DNA of 12,195 nt from Flavobacterium sp. (GCA_030682755.1 JAUXNR010000420.1:1-12195), one strand, 5' to 3'. Positions 1-6,909 are shown, counted from the stretch's first letter. The notes: generated from the letters alone by a model not told the origin. Translations and numbers: made by a program.

Positions 1-42
1 TTTAATTTCAAAAAAGGTTGCGTGAATTTTTATAAAAAGGTT

Positions 43-69
43 GGGACAAGTCGCGACTTGTCCGTACGG
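43..69. repeat. REP-like palindromic repeat, copy A
   Basis: Positions 44-63 form a perfect 20-bp palindrome, ggacaagtcgcgacttgtcc, followed by gtacgg. The 27-nt stretch recurs at 2165-2191 with one mismatch. It lies downstream of the antiporter stop codon and is immediately preceded by the second of two direct copies of aaaaaggttg (11-20 and 34-43). Palindromes of this type scattered between genes resemble REP elements mobilised by REP-associated tyrosine transposases. That origin is an inference, because no transposase is present here. The rest of positions 1-169 shows no gene. Confidence 0.75.
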
Positions 70-169
70 GATGTGTAGGGTGAAAATCTGTGGGGAATAA
101 TTAGTAGGTATCTCCAACTATAAACAGCTTTTAATTTCCAAGCATGGTTCTTCCTGTTCTACCACTTTA

Positions 170-1123
170 TTAAATTTCTTTCATTACTAAATAGGTGGTA
201 TACAAAAGGTAGAACCCTAAGAGAATACTTGCTTCCCAGCGGTCTAATCGTTTTCGCTTTCCTGTGAGCATGGCCAGTAGAAGAAAAATGGTACCTCCCA
301 TTAAAATATAAAGATCTAAATTAAATTTGGGGTTGTACTCAATGGGCATAATCAGACCGCTGATGGAGAGAATCAAAAGGATGTTGAAAATATTAGAACC
401 AATCACATTACCAATTGCTATATCGCTGTTCTTTTTTGTGGCGGCGATAACGGAAGTTACCAATTCAGGTAGGGATGTTCCTGCCGATACGATGGTTAAC
501 CCAATTATTTTTTCACTCACACCTAAACTTGCTGCTATTTCAACGCTGTTTACTACTACCATTTGCCCTCCGATAATTAAAAGAGCCAATCCGATGAGAA
601 TAAGTCCCCAGATTTTATACGTTGCTTTCAGCACCACTTCCACTTCAATAGTGGGTTCTGATTTCATTTGGCGGAAAACATAATACAGAAAGAGAAAAAA
701 CAGCACAAGCATGATAAGGCTATCCACTCGGCTGAGGTAACTAGGTGTTGAAAAAGTAAAATCGTTTAGTAAAAATAATAACAGTATAGCGACACCTAAC
801 GAAATTGGAATTTCTTTCCAAGCTGTTGAAGATTGCACGGAAATGGGCAGAATTAATCCCGAGATACCGAGTATCAGAAATAAATTAAAATTATTACTTC
901 CAATGATGTTGCCCAGAACGATATCGGAATAGCCATTTACGGAGCCAATACTATTCACCACCAGCTCGGGAGCGGAAGTACCGAAGGCCACAATCGTTAA
1001 ACCGATTGCTAAATCGGAGACTTTGTATTTTTTAGCTACCGCAGCAGCTCCATCTACCAGCCAATTAGCTCCAAAAATCAAGAAAACAAATCCGATTACT
1101 ACTAACAAAGTTGGAATTATCAT
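170..1123 (-). CDS. Calcium/sodium antiporter (CaCA superfamily)
   Basis: This 317-residue inner-membrane protein is predicted to exchange Ca2+ against Na+. It has the two inverted alpha-repeats that define the CaCA superfamily. The first carries GTSAPEL at residues 48-54 and GNIIGSN at 71-77. The second carries GTSLPEL at 215-221 and GNVIGSN at 238-244. The acidic residues of the two GTSxPE motifs (E53 and E220) are the expected ion ligands. Hydrophobic helices fill the rest, with a short charged loop near residues 150-165 separating the halves. The length matches bacterial YrbG-like exchangers. The ATG start is preceded by AGAAAGG, a possible ribosome binding site. A sequence fitting the -7 promoter box lies about 20 bases upstream, but no matching -33 TTG was found. 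The gene is intact. Family assignment is secure; ion specificity is inferred. Confidence 0.95.
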   Translation of the reverse strand: MIIPTLLVVIGFVFLIFGANWLVDGAAAVAKKYKVSDLAIGLTIVAFGTSAPELVVNSIGSVNGYSDIVLGNIIGSNNFNLFLILGISGLILPISVQSSTAWKEIPISLGVAILLLFLLNDFTFSTPSYLSRVDSLIMLVLFFLFLYYVFRQMKSEPTIEVEVVLKATYKIWGLILIGLALLIIGGQMVVVNSVEIAASLGVSEKIIGLTIVSAGTSLPELVTSVIAATKKNSDIAIGNVIGSNIFNILLILSISGLIMPIEYNPKFNLDLYILMGGTIFLLLAMLTGKRKRLDRWEASILLGFYLLYTTYLVMKEI

Positions 1124-1142
1124 AGCCTTTCTAATTTACTCC

Positions 1143-1150
1143 CAAATGTA
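1143..1150 (-). promoter_or_regulatory. Possible -7 promoter box for the antiporter gene
   Basis: On the minus strand this reads TACATTTG, which fits the Bacteroidetes -7 consensus TAnnTTTG, about 20 bases before the antiporter ATG. No TTG occurs at the expected 19-base spacing upstream, so this is only half a promoter and the call is weak. Confidence 0.3.
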
Positions 1151-1273
1151 TATAAATGTTGTTCATTCTGTTTGTTAATAGTCGGTAATTTTGTGAGTGA
1201 AATTGCAACATTTATTTTTTACAAATCATTCTACTGCTAGCGATTAGATTGCATTTAAAAACAGAAGTCCTCC

Positions 1274-1501
1274 CTATCGCATATCTATTTCAGCTATAGT
1301 ATATTTTTGTTTATTTGGATTTTTTATTATGTAAGTAAACTTAAAGACTTCCTGGGAATCACAAATATCATCTGATGCCAACGTCATTATTAAAAATATG
1401 GAGTTGTCCTTAATTTCAATGTTGCCAAGATATCCGGGACAAGCATTAGTTTCCATCAATTGGGTTACAATAATTAATTCATCCACATAATCAACTTTCA
1501 T
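1274..1501 (-). CDS. C-terminal part of a split small lipoprotein
   Basis: This 75-codon open frame begins at an ATG whose bases overlap the TGA of the preceding frame (ATGA). It encodes a soluble-looking domain with two cysteines in the LMETNACPG and DDICDSQ segments. Reading the same frame upstream past its ATG gives NYEPFESE with no stop, back to a run of nine A's. There it would join the upstream lipoprotein frame if one A were added. I therefore read it as the C-terminal 75 of about 127 residues rather than an independent gene. No ribosome binding site is visible before its ATG. The protein family is not recognised. Real alternatives are translational coupling through the ATGA overlap, or slippage on the A run producing the full protein. 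Confidence 0.55.
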   Translation of the reverse strand: MKVDYVDELIIVTQLMETNACPGYLGNIEIKDNSIFLIMTLASDDICDSQEVFKFTYIIKNPNKQKYTIAEIDMR

Positions 1502-1656
1502 TTCAGATTCAAAAGGCTCATAATTTTTTTTTGATAATCATATAAAGCTTCATAATTGAAACACATCAGTCTGTTATTGATTTTTGTTTTTTCAGCCCCT
1601 TTATTAGTACACGACACCATAGTAATCATGAAAACCAAAATTATTATTTTTTTCAT
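1498..1656 (-). CDS. N-terminal part of a split small lipoprotein
   Basis: This 52-codon frame starts at an ATG 15 bases after the stop of the DUF1801 gene. It opens with MKKIIILVFMITMVSC, a lysine-rich n-region, hydrophobic core and a cysteine at residue 16 in a lipobox-like setting. It is therefore probably a lipoprotein exported by signal peptidase II. The frame continues to DYQKK at residues 40-44 and then passes through a nine-A run (positions 1524-1532, T on the plus strand). Ten A's would carry the reading into the 75-residue frame at 1274-1501. As written it stops at TGA, overlapping the next ATG. Short spacing suggests co-transcription with the DUF1801 gene. It may be a disrupted gene, a sequencing error in a homopolymer, or a slippage site. 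The function is unknown. Confidence 0.55.
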   Translation of the reverse strand: MKKIIILVFMITMVSCTNKGAEKTKINNRLMCFNYEALYDYQKKIMSLLNLK

Positions 1657-1671
1657 AATGCATTTGTGACG

Positions 1672-2085
1672 TTATTTACTCTTCACCGCCTCCTCAATCA
1701 ATTGCTCCAATATCGTAACGTCAATATCCTCTAATTTATTGATGTAAAGACAACCGGCACCGGTTTTGAACTTGCCCAATTGAGCCAGTAAGTCTGCTTG
1801 TTTATGAAGGTCAAAAACAAGGTGTAATGAAAGGTTGGCTTTGCGGGGAGAAAATCCAATAAGAAACCAATCCACTTCCCTACCCGTTTTGGGGCTTTTG
1901 TATCGCTTGATGCCAAAACCGATGAGTGAAGCTCCCCACATTTTCGGTTCTTCTCCACTATGCTTTTTCATCAGGTCAAGAATGACAGTACTGTCTTTAC
2001 GTTGTTGTTCGTTTGTCACACTGTTAATGAAATCGGCAACGCTGGCAGTGGTTTGTTGTGTTTTTATTTCAACTACTTTTCCCAT
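1672..2085 (-). CDS. DUF1801 domain-containing protein
   Basis: This 137-residue cytoplasmic protein belongs, by recognised sequence pattern, to the DUF1801 family. Supporting segments are an N-terminal helical part with residues like VADFINSVTNEQQRKDS, the central SGEEPKMWGASLIGFG (about residues 43-58), the aromatic-rich VDWFLIGFSPRKANLSLHL, and the C-terminal TGAGCLYINKLEDID. The length fits a single complete domain. The biochemical role of the family is not established, so no activity is claimed. The ATG start is supported by a well-formed promoter immediately upstream (2106-2135), which leaves a leader of roughly 15 bases. The small lipoprotein frame follows 15 bases after the stop and is probably in the same transcript. 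No signal peptide or membrane segment is seen. Confidence 0.9.
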   Translation of the reverse strand: MGKVVEIKTQQTTASVADFINSVTNEQQRKDSTVILDLMKKHSGEEPKMWGASLIGFGIKRYKSPKTGREVDWFLIGFSPRKANLSLHLVFDLHKQADLLAQLGKFKTGAGCLYINKLEDIDVTILEQLIEEAVKSK

Positions 2086-2105
2086 GGTTGTTTTTTTAGT
2101 ATGTT

Positions 2106-2135
2106 CAAATGTAACGAAGTTTTCGTTTTTTTCAA
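2106..2135 (-). promoter_or_regulatory. Bacteroidetes-type promoter of the DUF1801 gene
   Basis: On the minus strand TTG (2135-2133) is followed after exactly 19 bases by TACATTTG (2113-2106), matching the Bacteroidetes primary-sigma pattern TTG-N19-TAnnTTTG. The -33 TTG sits in a TTTTG context, as in Flavobacterium promoters. The DUF1801 ATG begins about 20 bases downstream of the -7 box. Confidence 0.75.
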
Positions 2136-2164
2136 AAGTATTTGGTTGGATTGTGGGACATGTA

Positions 2165-2191
2165 GGGACAAGTCGCGACTTGTGCGTACGG
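2165..2191. repeat. REP-like palindromic repeat, copy B
   Basis: This matches 43-69 over 27 nt with one substitution (c to g), which trims the perfect palindrome to acaagtcgcgacttgt (2168-2183). Outer bases gta (2162-2164) and tac also pair, extending an imperfect hairpin. It lies about 30 bases upstream of the DUF1801 promoter, in the spacer between that gene and the S41 peptidase gene. Confidence 0.75.
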
Positions 2192-2278
2192 TATTGTCGG
2201 TGTATGCTCTGATATTCACAGGGATTAGTTCAAAACCTCAATTTATCAAATATAATAAAAACTGCATTTCTATGCTTG

Positions 2279-2313
2279 CTGCGAAGTCGGTCCCGATCTA
2301 TCGGGATTCGCAG
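2279..2313. repeat. Long interrupted hairpin in the intergenic spacer
   Basis: The arms are ctgcgaa (2279-2285) plus tcccgat (2291-2297), then a 2-base loop, then atcggga (2300-2306) plus ttcgcag (2307-2313). This makes a 14-bp stem with one 5-base bulge (gtcgg). It lies about 48 bases after the stop of the S41 peptidase gene. A transcription terminator is possible, but no U-tract follows on the transcribed strand. An interspersed palindromic element or an mRNA-end stabiliser is equally likely. Confidence 0.65.
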
Positions 2314-2360
2314 AACTCAGTGCTAATTTAGAACATTAAGGTAGCTGAGTAGCATGTGTT

Positions 2361-4568
2361 TTATTCCTTTCGTATGATTTCAATTGCTTTTTCAAGCAAT
2401 TCGTCTTTACCTTGTTTTATTCCTTCGATAGTTGGATGCACTTCGATGTCAGGAACTATTCCAATTCTTTGGGTCTCTCCGCCATTTGGATAATATACGC
2501 CAATTCCCGAAATCATTGTTCTTAATCCACCGGGAAGCATAATAGTTGATACGTTTCCGTCAGCACCTGCTGTGGTACTACCGATAATTGTAGTGTTATC
2601 TCCTGCTCTAAATGCCATAGCAGTGTATTCCGCTTGACTTTGGGATAGTTCATTGACCAAAACAACTAACTTTCCACTATAGGTCTGGCCTTCACTTGGT
2701 ATTTCTAAATTGCTTGTGAATGTAAATTCTCCGGGATTATCTACGTTCCCGTTCGTAAATTTTACAAAAGCTGTTGGTGAAGAAACAAAAAATGAGCCTA
2801 AACTAAATGGAACAAAGGTTGAAGGATAATTGCGAATGTCAATAATGATTCCTTTCGTATTCTTAAATTCACTTTTTATTGTGGAAATGTCTTCTTGTTT
2901 AATGTTTTCAAGTGTAACATAACCTATATTATGGTCTACCATTTTAAACGCTTTCCCTTGGTTTTTTCTATACCAACTAGCCATGTCAAGGCTATCTATT
3001 GGGTATAGTTTAAGTGACTTTACTTGATGACCGGAATTACCCGAAACAAACTCAATTTCGACAGTATTTGCATTTGAACGTAAAAGGTCTTCAGAAATAT
3101 CTCTTAGTCTGGTTGGTTCGTTTGAGGCGGGGTAATATTTGGATTTTTCTTTTACTAGTTTGTCAATAGGGTTGCCATTTATTTTGGTTATGACATCTCC
3201 AATCTTTAGTCCGGCTTCATTTTGTAATTCTGCCTTGTAATAATCTGCTACAACTAATTGATTTTCAATAAAACGAAGGTGTACAGGTGCATGATTTTCG
3301 CCTTTCCATTCCTCAATTTTATCCGCACCGCCCCAAAGATTAGCGTGCGTATCTTGAATATCTCCAATTATTTGGATGGTAGCCAATTCATATTCCAGTT
3401 CGTCTTTTGCATTGATAAATACAGGAATGTATTCCCTTAGTTTAGTGTTCCAATCTTCGTCCATTAAATGTTTATAAGGGAAAAAATAGTTGATCATATT
3501 CCAATACCTATACAGGGACAGCAACCTAAAACCATCATCCGGATAGGGGCTATTTGAATACGAATTTTCATTTTTAAATTCAGGATTTCCAATATTTGGC
3601 ATCATAGCGATGTAATGATGTTTACCCTGCGAACGATTGTTGTAAACGGCTACTAATTTGTTTCTCAAATCTTTATTTTGGTTATTTATCCAAGTCAAAT
3701 CAGGTTTAAGGAAAGCATTTTCATCTGTAGGTTTACACTTTTTACATTTCTTTATTTCGCCCAATGAGTTTATCCAATTAATGATTACTTTGTCTCTAGC
3801 ATTATTATTTGATGTCTCCCTATATTTTGGTAGAAATCTAAAAAGTTCATAGTCCCAATTATAATTGCCTTGAGCAATTTCAGGGTGATGGTACTTAAGA
3901 AACCCCCAAACTCTACCCAGTAGTTCAAGGTTTTCAATATCCCCTTTTCCCAGATTAGAAAATTGTATTAATGAGCCACTATCAAACTCGTTGTCAAGCT
4001 TTGCTTTTGCTACTTCTTTTACTACTTCTTTTAACGTTTGAACATTTTTACCATCCATTGATAAAACAAAACCATCAAACCAAGCTTCTCCTTTTCCTAC
4101 GAGTATTCCGGCAATAAATATATTTTCTGCATCCTCCGGATAGTCGAGCGTAATTGTATATTTCTGCCACTCTTTTGTTCCTGTTATATTTTGCTTTTGC
4201 ATATTGTCAAAAGCCAAAGCTCTTCCATTGCCATCAACCCGTAATAACAACCCTGCAAATCCGTCTTCAACATTTTTGATTTTCATATACCCCTCAAGCT
4301 GTATCGACTTGCCGGAATAGTTCGCCGGAATTTTATAGGCAATACTTCCAAATGAACTTCCGGATGTATCCGATGTGATTTTCCCTGATTTTTTCCCGGA
4401 ATGAGCTATAGAATCAATCGTTAATTTATAGTCACCCCATTTCTCCCACCCGTCAGCAAGTGACTCACTTACGGTATGGTTTTCAAAATCAAGATTGTAT
4501 TTTTCTGTTTCTTGGGCTAGACAACAAATTGAGACCATTGTCAGTAAAACCAGTAGTATTTTTTTCAT
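2361..4568 (-). CDS. Exported tricorn-like S41 family peptidase
   Basis: This 735-residue secreted or periplasmic serine peptidase starts at the ATG giving MKKILLVLLTMVSICCLAQ, a signal peptide. The frame stays open to a TTG at 4661, but that would bury the signal. After the signal comes a galactose-binding-like beta-sandwich (about residues 25-170) that may bind carbohydrate. Next is a helical region with GRVWGFLKYHHPE and a CKKC motif near residue 275, then a PDZ segment around AGLKIGD (from residue 452), then the C-terminal S41 core. Candidate catalytic residues fit the tricorn-type tetrad: H408 in DTHA (preceded by T407), nucleophile S644 in LSQSQAE, and E698 in GGETQR. The H-S and S-E spacings resemble tricorn protease. 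The final GIVPDIEVHPT is the usual S41 end motif. The gene looks intact. The 174-residue gene upstream is about 120 bases away. The substrate is unknown. Confidence 0.92.
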   Translation of the reverse strand: MKKILLVLLTMVSICCLAQETEKYNLDFENHTVSESLADGWEKWGDYKLTIDSIAHSGKKSGKITSDTSGSSFGSIAYKIPANYSGKSIQLEGYMKIKNVEDGFAGLLLRVDGNGRALAFDNMQKQNITGTKEWQKYTITLDYPEDAENIFIAGILVGKGEAWFDGFVLSMDGKNVQTLKEVVKEVAKAKLDNEFDSGSLIQFSNLGKGDIENLELLGRVWGFLKYHHPEIAQGNYNWDYELFRFLPKYRETSNNNARDKVIINWINSLGEIKKCKKCKPTDENAFLKPDLTWINNQNKDLRNKLVAVYNNRSQGKHHYIAMMPNIGNPEFKNENSYSNSPYPDDGFRLLSLYRYWNMINYFFPYKHLMDEDWNTKLREYIPVFINAKDELEYELATIQIIGDIQDTHANLWGGADKIEEWKGENHAPVHLRFIENQLVVADYYKAELQNEAGLKIGDVITKINGNPIDKLVKEKSKYYPASNEPTRLRDISEDLLRSNANTVEIEFVSGNSGHQVKSLKLYPIDSLDMASWYRKNQGKAFKMVDHNIGYVTLENIKQEDISTIKSEFKNTKGIIIDIRNYPSTFVPFSLGSFFVSSPTAFVKFTNGNVDNPGEFTFTSNLEIPSEGQTYSGKLVVLVNELSQSQAEYTAMAFRAGDNTTIIGSTTAGADGNVSTIMLPGGLRTMISGIGVYYPNGGETQRIGIVPDIEVHPTIEGIKQGKDELLEKAIEIIRKE

Positions 4569-4600
4569 CGATTTGATTTTTTTAATTTGTAGAGAACGGC

Positions 4601-4625
4601 TGAGTTTGTTAGAAGTTGCGTCCGG
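4601..4625. repeat. Intergenic segment related to 5226-5263
   Basis: In the spacer before the S41 gene, gtttgtt, tagaagttg (4610-4618) and tccgg occur in the same order as in the spacer before the 174-residue gene, where tagaagttg is at 5239-5247. Spacings differ, so this is a degenerate shared element at best. Its role is unknown; a remnant repeat or cassette-boundary sequence is possible. Confidence 0.3.
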
Positions 4626-4687
4626 TAGTTGTAAAGCTATTAAAATAATCCGAATATTCAAGTATCGGAGTAGTGTCTGAAGAACAG

Positions 4688-5212
4688 TTATTTTTTCAAA
4701 TTGTCAAATGTCAAAACTACTTTTGGCCTTTGAGCATCCATAAACATCTTACTTCTGCCAAATAAACAAATTTTTCCAATTTCATTAAACACATTATGCT
4801 CACCATTTCCGTTAAGTAGAACTTCGTCAGTACAAATTCCGTCAATATGATTTTCGTCAATGTAATTCCAATGATTTTCGATTTCCGTCTTAAAAACAAT
4901 CGTAAAAGCGGGTTGCGAATACTCAATTAGATAATTTCCGTCAGCCATCTCTTTTGGATTAAAATCAGGATGAGCGTTGTAAATCCTATTCAAAGTTTGC
5001 AAAGCTGAAGAATTAATATCAGAAACTCTTTCAGGAAATAGTACTATTGTTCCAAATTCAAAAACAGCAATTTGTAGTTTTTCTCCAGTATAATATTTTG
5101 CTTTTTCCAAAATGAGATTCAAATCGTTTGGTAGATTCGGTTTCCATTTTGGTTTAGGAGGAAACTCAACAACTTCCTTTTTTTTATTAAAAATCTTATC
5201 AAATATTTTCAC
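4688..5212 (-). CDS. Hypothetical protein, unrecognised family
   Basis: This is a cytoplasmic-looking protein of 174 residues if it starts at the GTG at 5212, giving VKIFDKIFNKKKE. That resembles the lysine-rich openings of many Bacteroidota proteins. The frame stays open to a GTG at 5284, but that codon lies inside a palindromic repeat also found at 7514-7541, so the extra 24 residues are probably not coding. No ATG occurs until residue 95 of the shorter form. After a proline/lysine-rich stretch comes a mixed alpha/beta domain with the segments YYTGEKLQIAVFEFGTIVLF, NYLIEYSQPAFTIVF and KVVLTFDN. No catalytic motif, signal peptide or membrane helix is visible. It lies between the exported 175-residue protein gene upstream and the S41 peptidase gene downstream, with repeat-bearing spacers on both sides. 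The function is unknown. Confidence 0.7.
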   Translation of the reverse strand: MKIFDKIFNKKKEVVEFPPKPKWKPNLPNDLNLILEKAKYYTGEKLQIAVFEFGTIVLFPERVSDINSSALQTLNRIYNAHPDFNPKEMADGNYLIEYSQPAFTIVFKTEIENHWNYIDENHIDGICTDEVLLNGNGEHNVFNEIGKICLFGRSKMFMDAQRPKVVLTFDNLKK

Positions 5213-5277
5213 TCGTTCGGTTTGTTTTAATTGTACACTAGAAGTTGGGAGATTTCCGCCGGCATTTTTCTTCTCAA

Positions 5278-5305
5278 GCCACACGAAGGGATTCGTGCGG
5301 TAGCG
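5278..5305. repeat. 28-nt hairpin repeat, copy 1
   Basis: On the minus strand the core pairs CCGCACGAA with TTCGTGTGG across a TCCC loop, giving a 9-bp stem with one G-T pair. It matches 7514-7541 at 26 of 28 bases, and like that copy it begins exactly 8 nt after a stop codon, here that of the 175-residue exported protein. No T-run follows, so a rho-independent terminator is not supported. Confidence 0.75.
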
Positions 5306-5313
5306 GGGTAAAG

Positions 5314-5841
5314 CTATTGGGGACGTTGAATATTATACTTATCATTCGTTTTATGTCTGGAGGTAAAATATAACCATCCCATTTTTTTTGAGGTTGACCC
5401 AGGTTGATTCTGATATATCCACTCTATACGAAAATCGGCTGTCTCCCAAATCCATGATTTATTTCCAATATAGTAACGACCATTATATTCTTGATTCGGA
5501 TATTTGTCCCAAAGTTGTTTTAAAATTTTTCTTATTGATAAATAATCGTCAAAAGATAAACCATCATTAGTCTCACCAAAGAGGACGTGTAAAGTAAAAA
5601 GTTTACCGGATTCAAAATATGCTACTGTTCGATAAGGACTTTTCTTTGGAATATCCCTTAATTCCATTTTTCTTGATTCGATTATTAAATTACCCTCAGG
5701 TATTGGATCAGGAAGAGAAACATTTCCTCTTTCATTCAGTTCAAAAGGAAACAAAACAGGATTTTCTAACTTCTGTGCGAGAAGGTTAGTTGAAACAAAC
5801 AAAAATAACAAAATCAGGGAATAACTTAGATAACGTTTCAT
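5314..5841 (-). CDS. Exported hypothetical protein
   Basis: This 175-residue protein starts with MKRYLSYSLILLFLFVSTNLLAQ, a typical Sec signal peptide ending in LAQ, so it is exported to the periplasm or beyond. The mature part is about 152 residues, mixed and rich in aromatic residues. Segments include RTVAYFESGKLFTLHVLFGE, a helix LSIRKILKQLWDKY, then YNGRYYIGNKSWIWETADF and IEWIYQNQPG. The alternating pattern suggests a small beta-rich binding domain, but I recognise no family and see no catalytic residues. The ATG is clear and no alternative start fits the signal. About 150 bases separate it from the upstream gene at 5990, with no strong promoter seen there. A palindromic repeat follows 8 nt after its TAG stop. 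Confidence 0.8.
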   Translation of the reverse strand: MKRYLSYSLILLFLFVSTNLLAQKLENPVLFPFELNERGNVSLPDPIPEGNLIIESRKMELRDIPKKSPYRTVAYFESGKLFTLHVLFGETNDGLSFDDYLSIRKILKQLWDKYPNQEYNGRYYIGNKSWIWETADFRIEWIYQNQPGSTSKKMGWLYFTSRHKTNDKYNIQRPQ

Positions 5842-5989
5842 GAATGATAATTTAAAAATCTATACTATTACAGCTAACTTCAGTTCGTCTAAAAACCCTC
5901 ATCCTAACTGGTTCTTGTTAATTATTAAGTAAACATATTGGTTTTAACTTAGAATGAAAAGAATCTTAAGAAATCAGCAAATGGTAAAG

Positions 5990-6505
5990 TTATAAAACTT
6001 CTTTATTAAATTCTTCTAATGAAAAATTATCCGTGTTTTTCTCATCCCATACAATTAAATACAAAGTTTCATCTTTTCGGAAGTTTGTGAAATTATTTAT
6101 GACCTTTTGGATATAACTTCTTTTCTCTTCAAGAAAATGAATTGAAGTTACAAATACCTTAGTAGAAGAAGTAGCCACTAATAATTTATCAAAATCTACT
6201 TTTAAACCGCCTAAACTTTTACTGCTTAATTCACTTTCTAACACAAGAGGAACCTCAGTCATTAATTGGTCATCATATTCATGCATTTTATACCAAACAA
6301 AATCAAACAGCCATTCTCCCTCATCATACTCAAAATCTTGAAATATATTTAAATTTCTATTGGCAGCAGAACAATATCCTAATTCTGCACCTCTTTTAGC
6401 AAACAAAGTTTTGATTGTTTCTGTCGCAATTTTATAGGAAGATTTGGCATAATTTGTTTCGGTACTATTTATTTCGTCAAGTATGCTATTTATAATTTTT
6501 CTCAT
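5990..6505 (-). CDS. Hypothetical protein, possible PD-(D/E)XK-like fold
   Basis: This 171-residue cytoplasmic protein is of no family I can name. Its pattern recalls the PD-(D/E)XK nuclease superfamily: an N-terminal helix containing E41 (AELGYC), a strand with D68 (EWLFDFVWY), then VPLVLESELSS with E90 and E92 where the D/E-x-K motif normally sits. Next is LKVDFDKLLVATSSTKVFV, a helix and strand with D104, D106 and K107. The usual lysine of the motif is replaced by E92, so activity is uncertain. Only 8 nt separate it from the 131-residue gene upstream, so the two are almost certainly co-transcribed from the promoter at 6983-7012. That pairing could be functional, for example as an enzyme with a small partner. 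No signal peptide or membrane helix is present. The nuclease reading is inference from pattern alone. Confidence 0.75.
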   Translation of the reverse strand: MRKIINSILDEINSTETNYAKSSYKIATETIKTLFAKRGAELGYCSAANRNLNIFQDFEYDEGEWLFDFVWYKMHEYDDQLMTEVPLVLESELSSKSLGGLKVDFDKLLVATSSTKVFVTSIHFLEEKRSYIQKVINNFTNFRKDETLYLIVWDEKNTDNFSLEEFNKEVL

Positions 6506-6513
6506 GTATTTGA

Positions 6514-6909
6514 TTATATTTCTATTAATGGTTTTAAACTATCACACAAATCATTCTCTGTAAAACTCAAAGCTGTAAAAAACAACGCTTTAGAATTGAT
6601 ATACTTAATCTCATTTTCGAACATTTTGAATTCTATCATCTCTTTCGTTACTTTCTGAAAACTAACAATATGAAAGTTTTTTAAATTGCAGTTAGCTACA
6701 TACTCCTCATTTTCAAATCCAACATAAAGTAAAAGAGATACAGTTATTTGGTCATTAAAAACTTCAATGGAATGTTTCTTTGGTTCAACCTTTAAATTGT
6801 CATACTCCTTAAAAGTTGTCATATATGCCAATGACTTACACAAGGTTTGATTGGTTTCAAAAGACCATAATAACTCATTGTGCTCCATTCTTTCGTAAAA
6901 TAAATTCAT
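6514..6909 (-). CDS. Hypothetical protein, first gene of a two-gene operon
   Basis: This soluble protein of 131 residues starts at the ATG at 6909 (MNLFYERMEHNELLW). The frame extends to a TTG at 6951, but TTG is a poor start and the ATG fits the promoter better, leaving a leader of roughly 65 bases. The sequence alternates strands and charged loops, for example HSIEVFNDQITVSLLLYVGF, and ends with a helix around NSKALFFTALSF. It looks like a small alpha/beta domain. No motif, signal peptide or membrane helix is seen, and the family is not recognised. It is followed after 8 nt by the possible PD-(D/E)XK-like protein gene. An interacting partner or regulator of that protein is plausible from position only. 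Confidence 0.75.
   Translation of the reverse strand: MNLFYERMEHNELLWSFETNQTLCKSLAYMTTFKEYDNLKVEPKKHSIEVFNDQITVSLLLYVGFENEEYVANCNLKNFHIVSFQKVTKEMIEFKMFENEIKYINSKALFFTALSFTENDLCDSLKPLIEI

Noticed and set aside
327..683. Plus-strand open frame of 118 codons inside the antiporter gene
   Set aside because: It is antisense to a confidently identified CaCA antiporter and shows no independent family signal.
1960..2331. Plus-strand open frame of 123 codons overlapping the start of the DUF1801 gene and the spacer
   Set aside because: It runs antisense to a recognised gene and through a promoter, a REP-like palindrome and a hairpin. It has no protein-like pattern.
4569..4661. 31-residue extension of the S41 peptidase from a TTG
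   Set aside because: It would place a signal peptide internally. The ATG at 4568 starts directly with MKKILLVLL.
5213..5284. 24-residue N-terminal extension of the 174-residue protein from a GTG at 5284
   Set aside because: The GTG lies inside the 28-nt hairpin repeat shared with 7514-7541. The later GTG gives a more natural lysine-rich start.
5213..5313. Classical integron attC site near the hairpin repeat
   Set aside because: I could not find the paired RYYYAAC and GTTRRRY core sites, and no integrase is present in the window.
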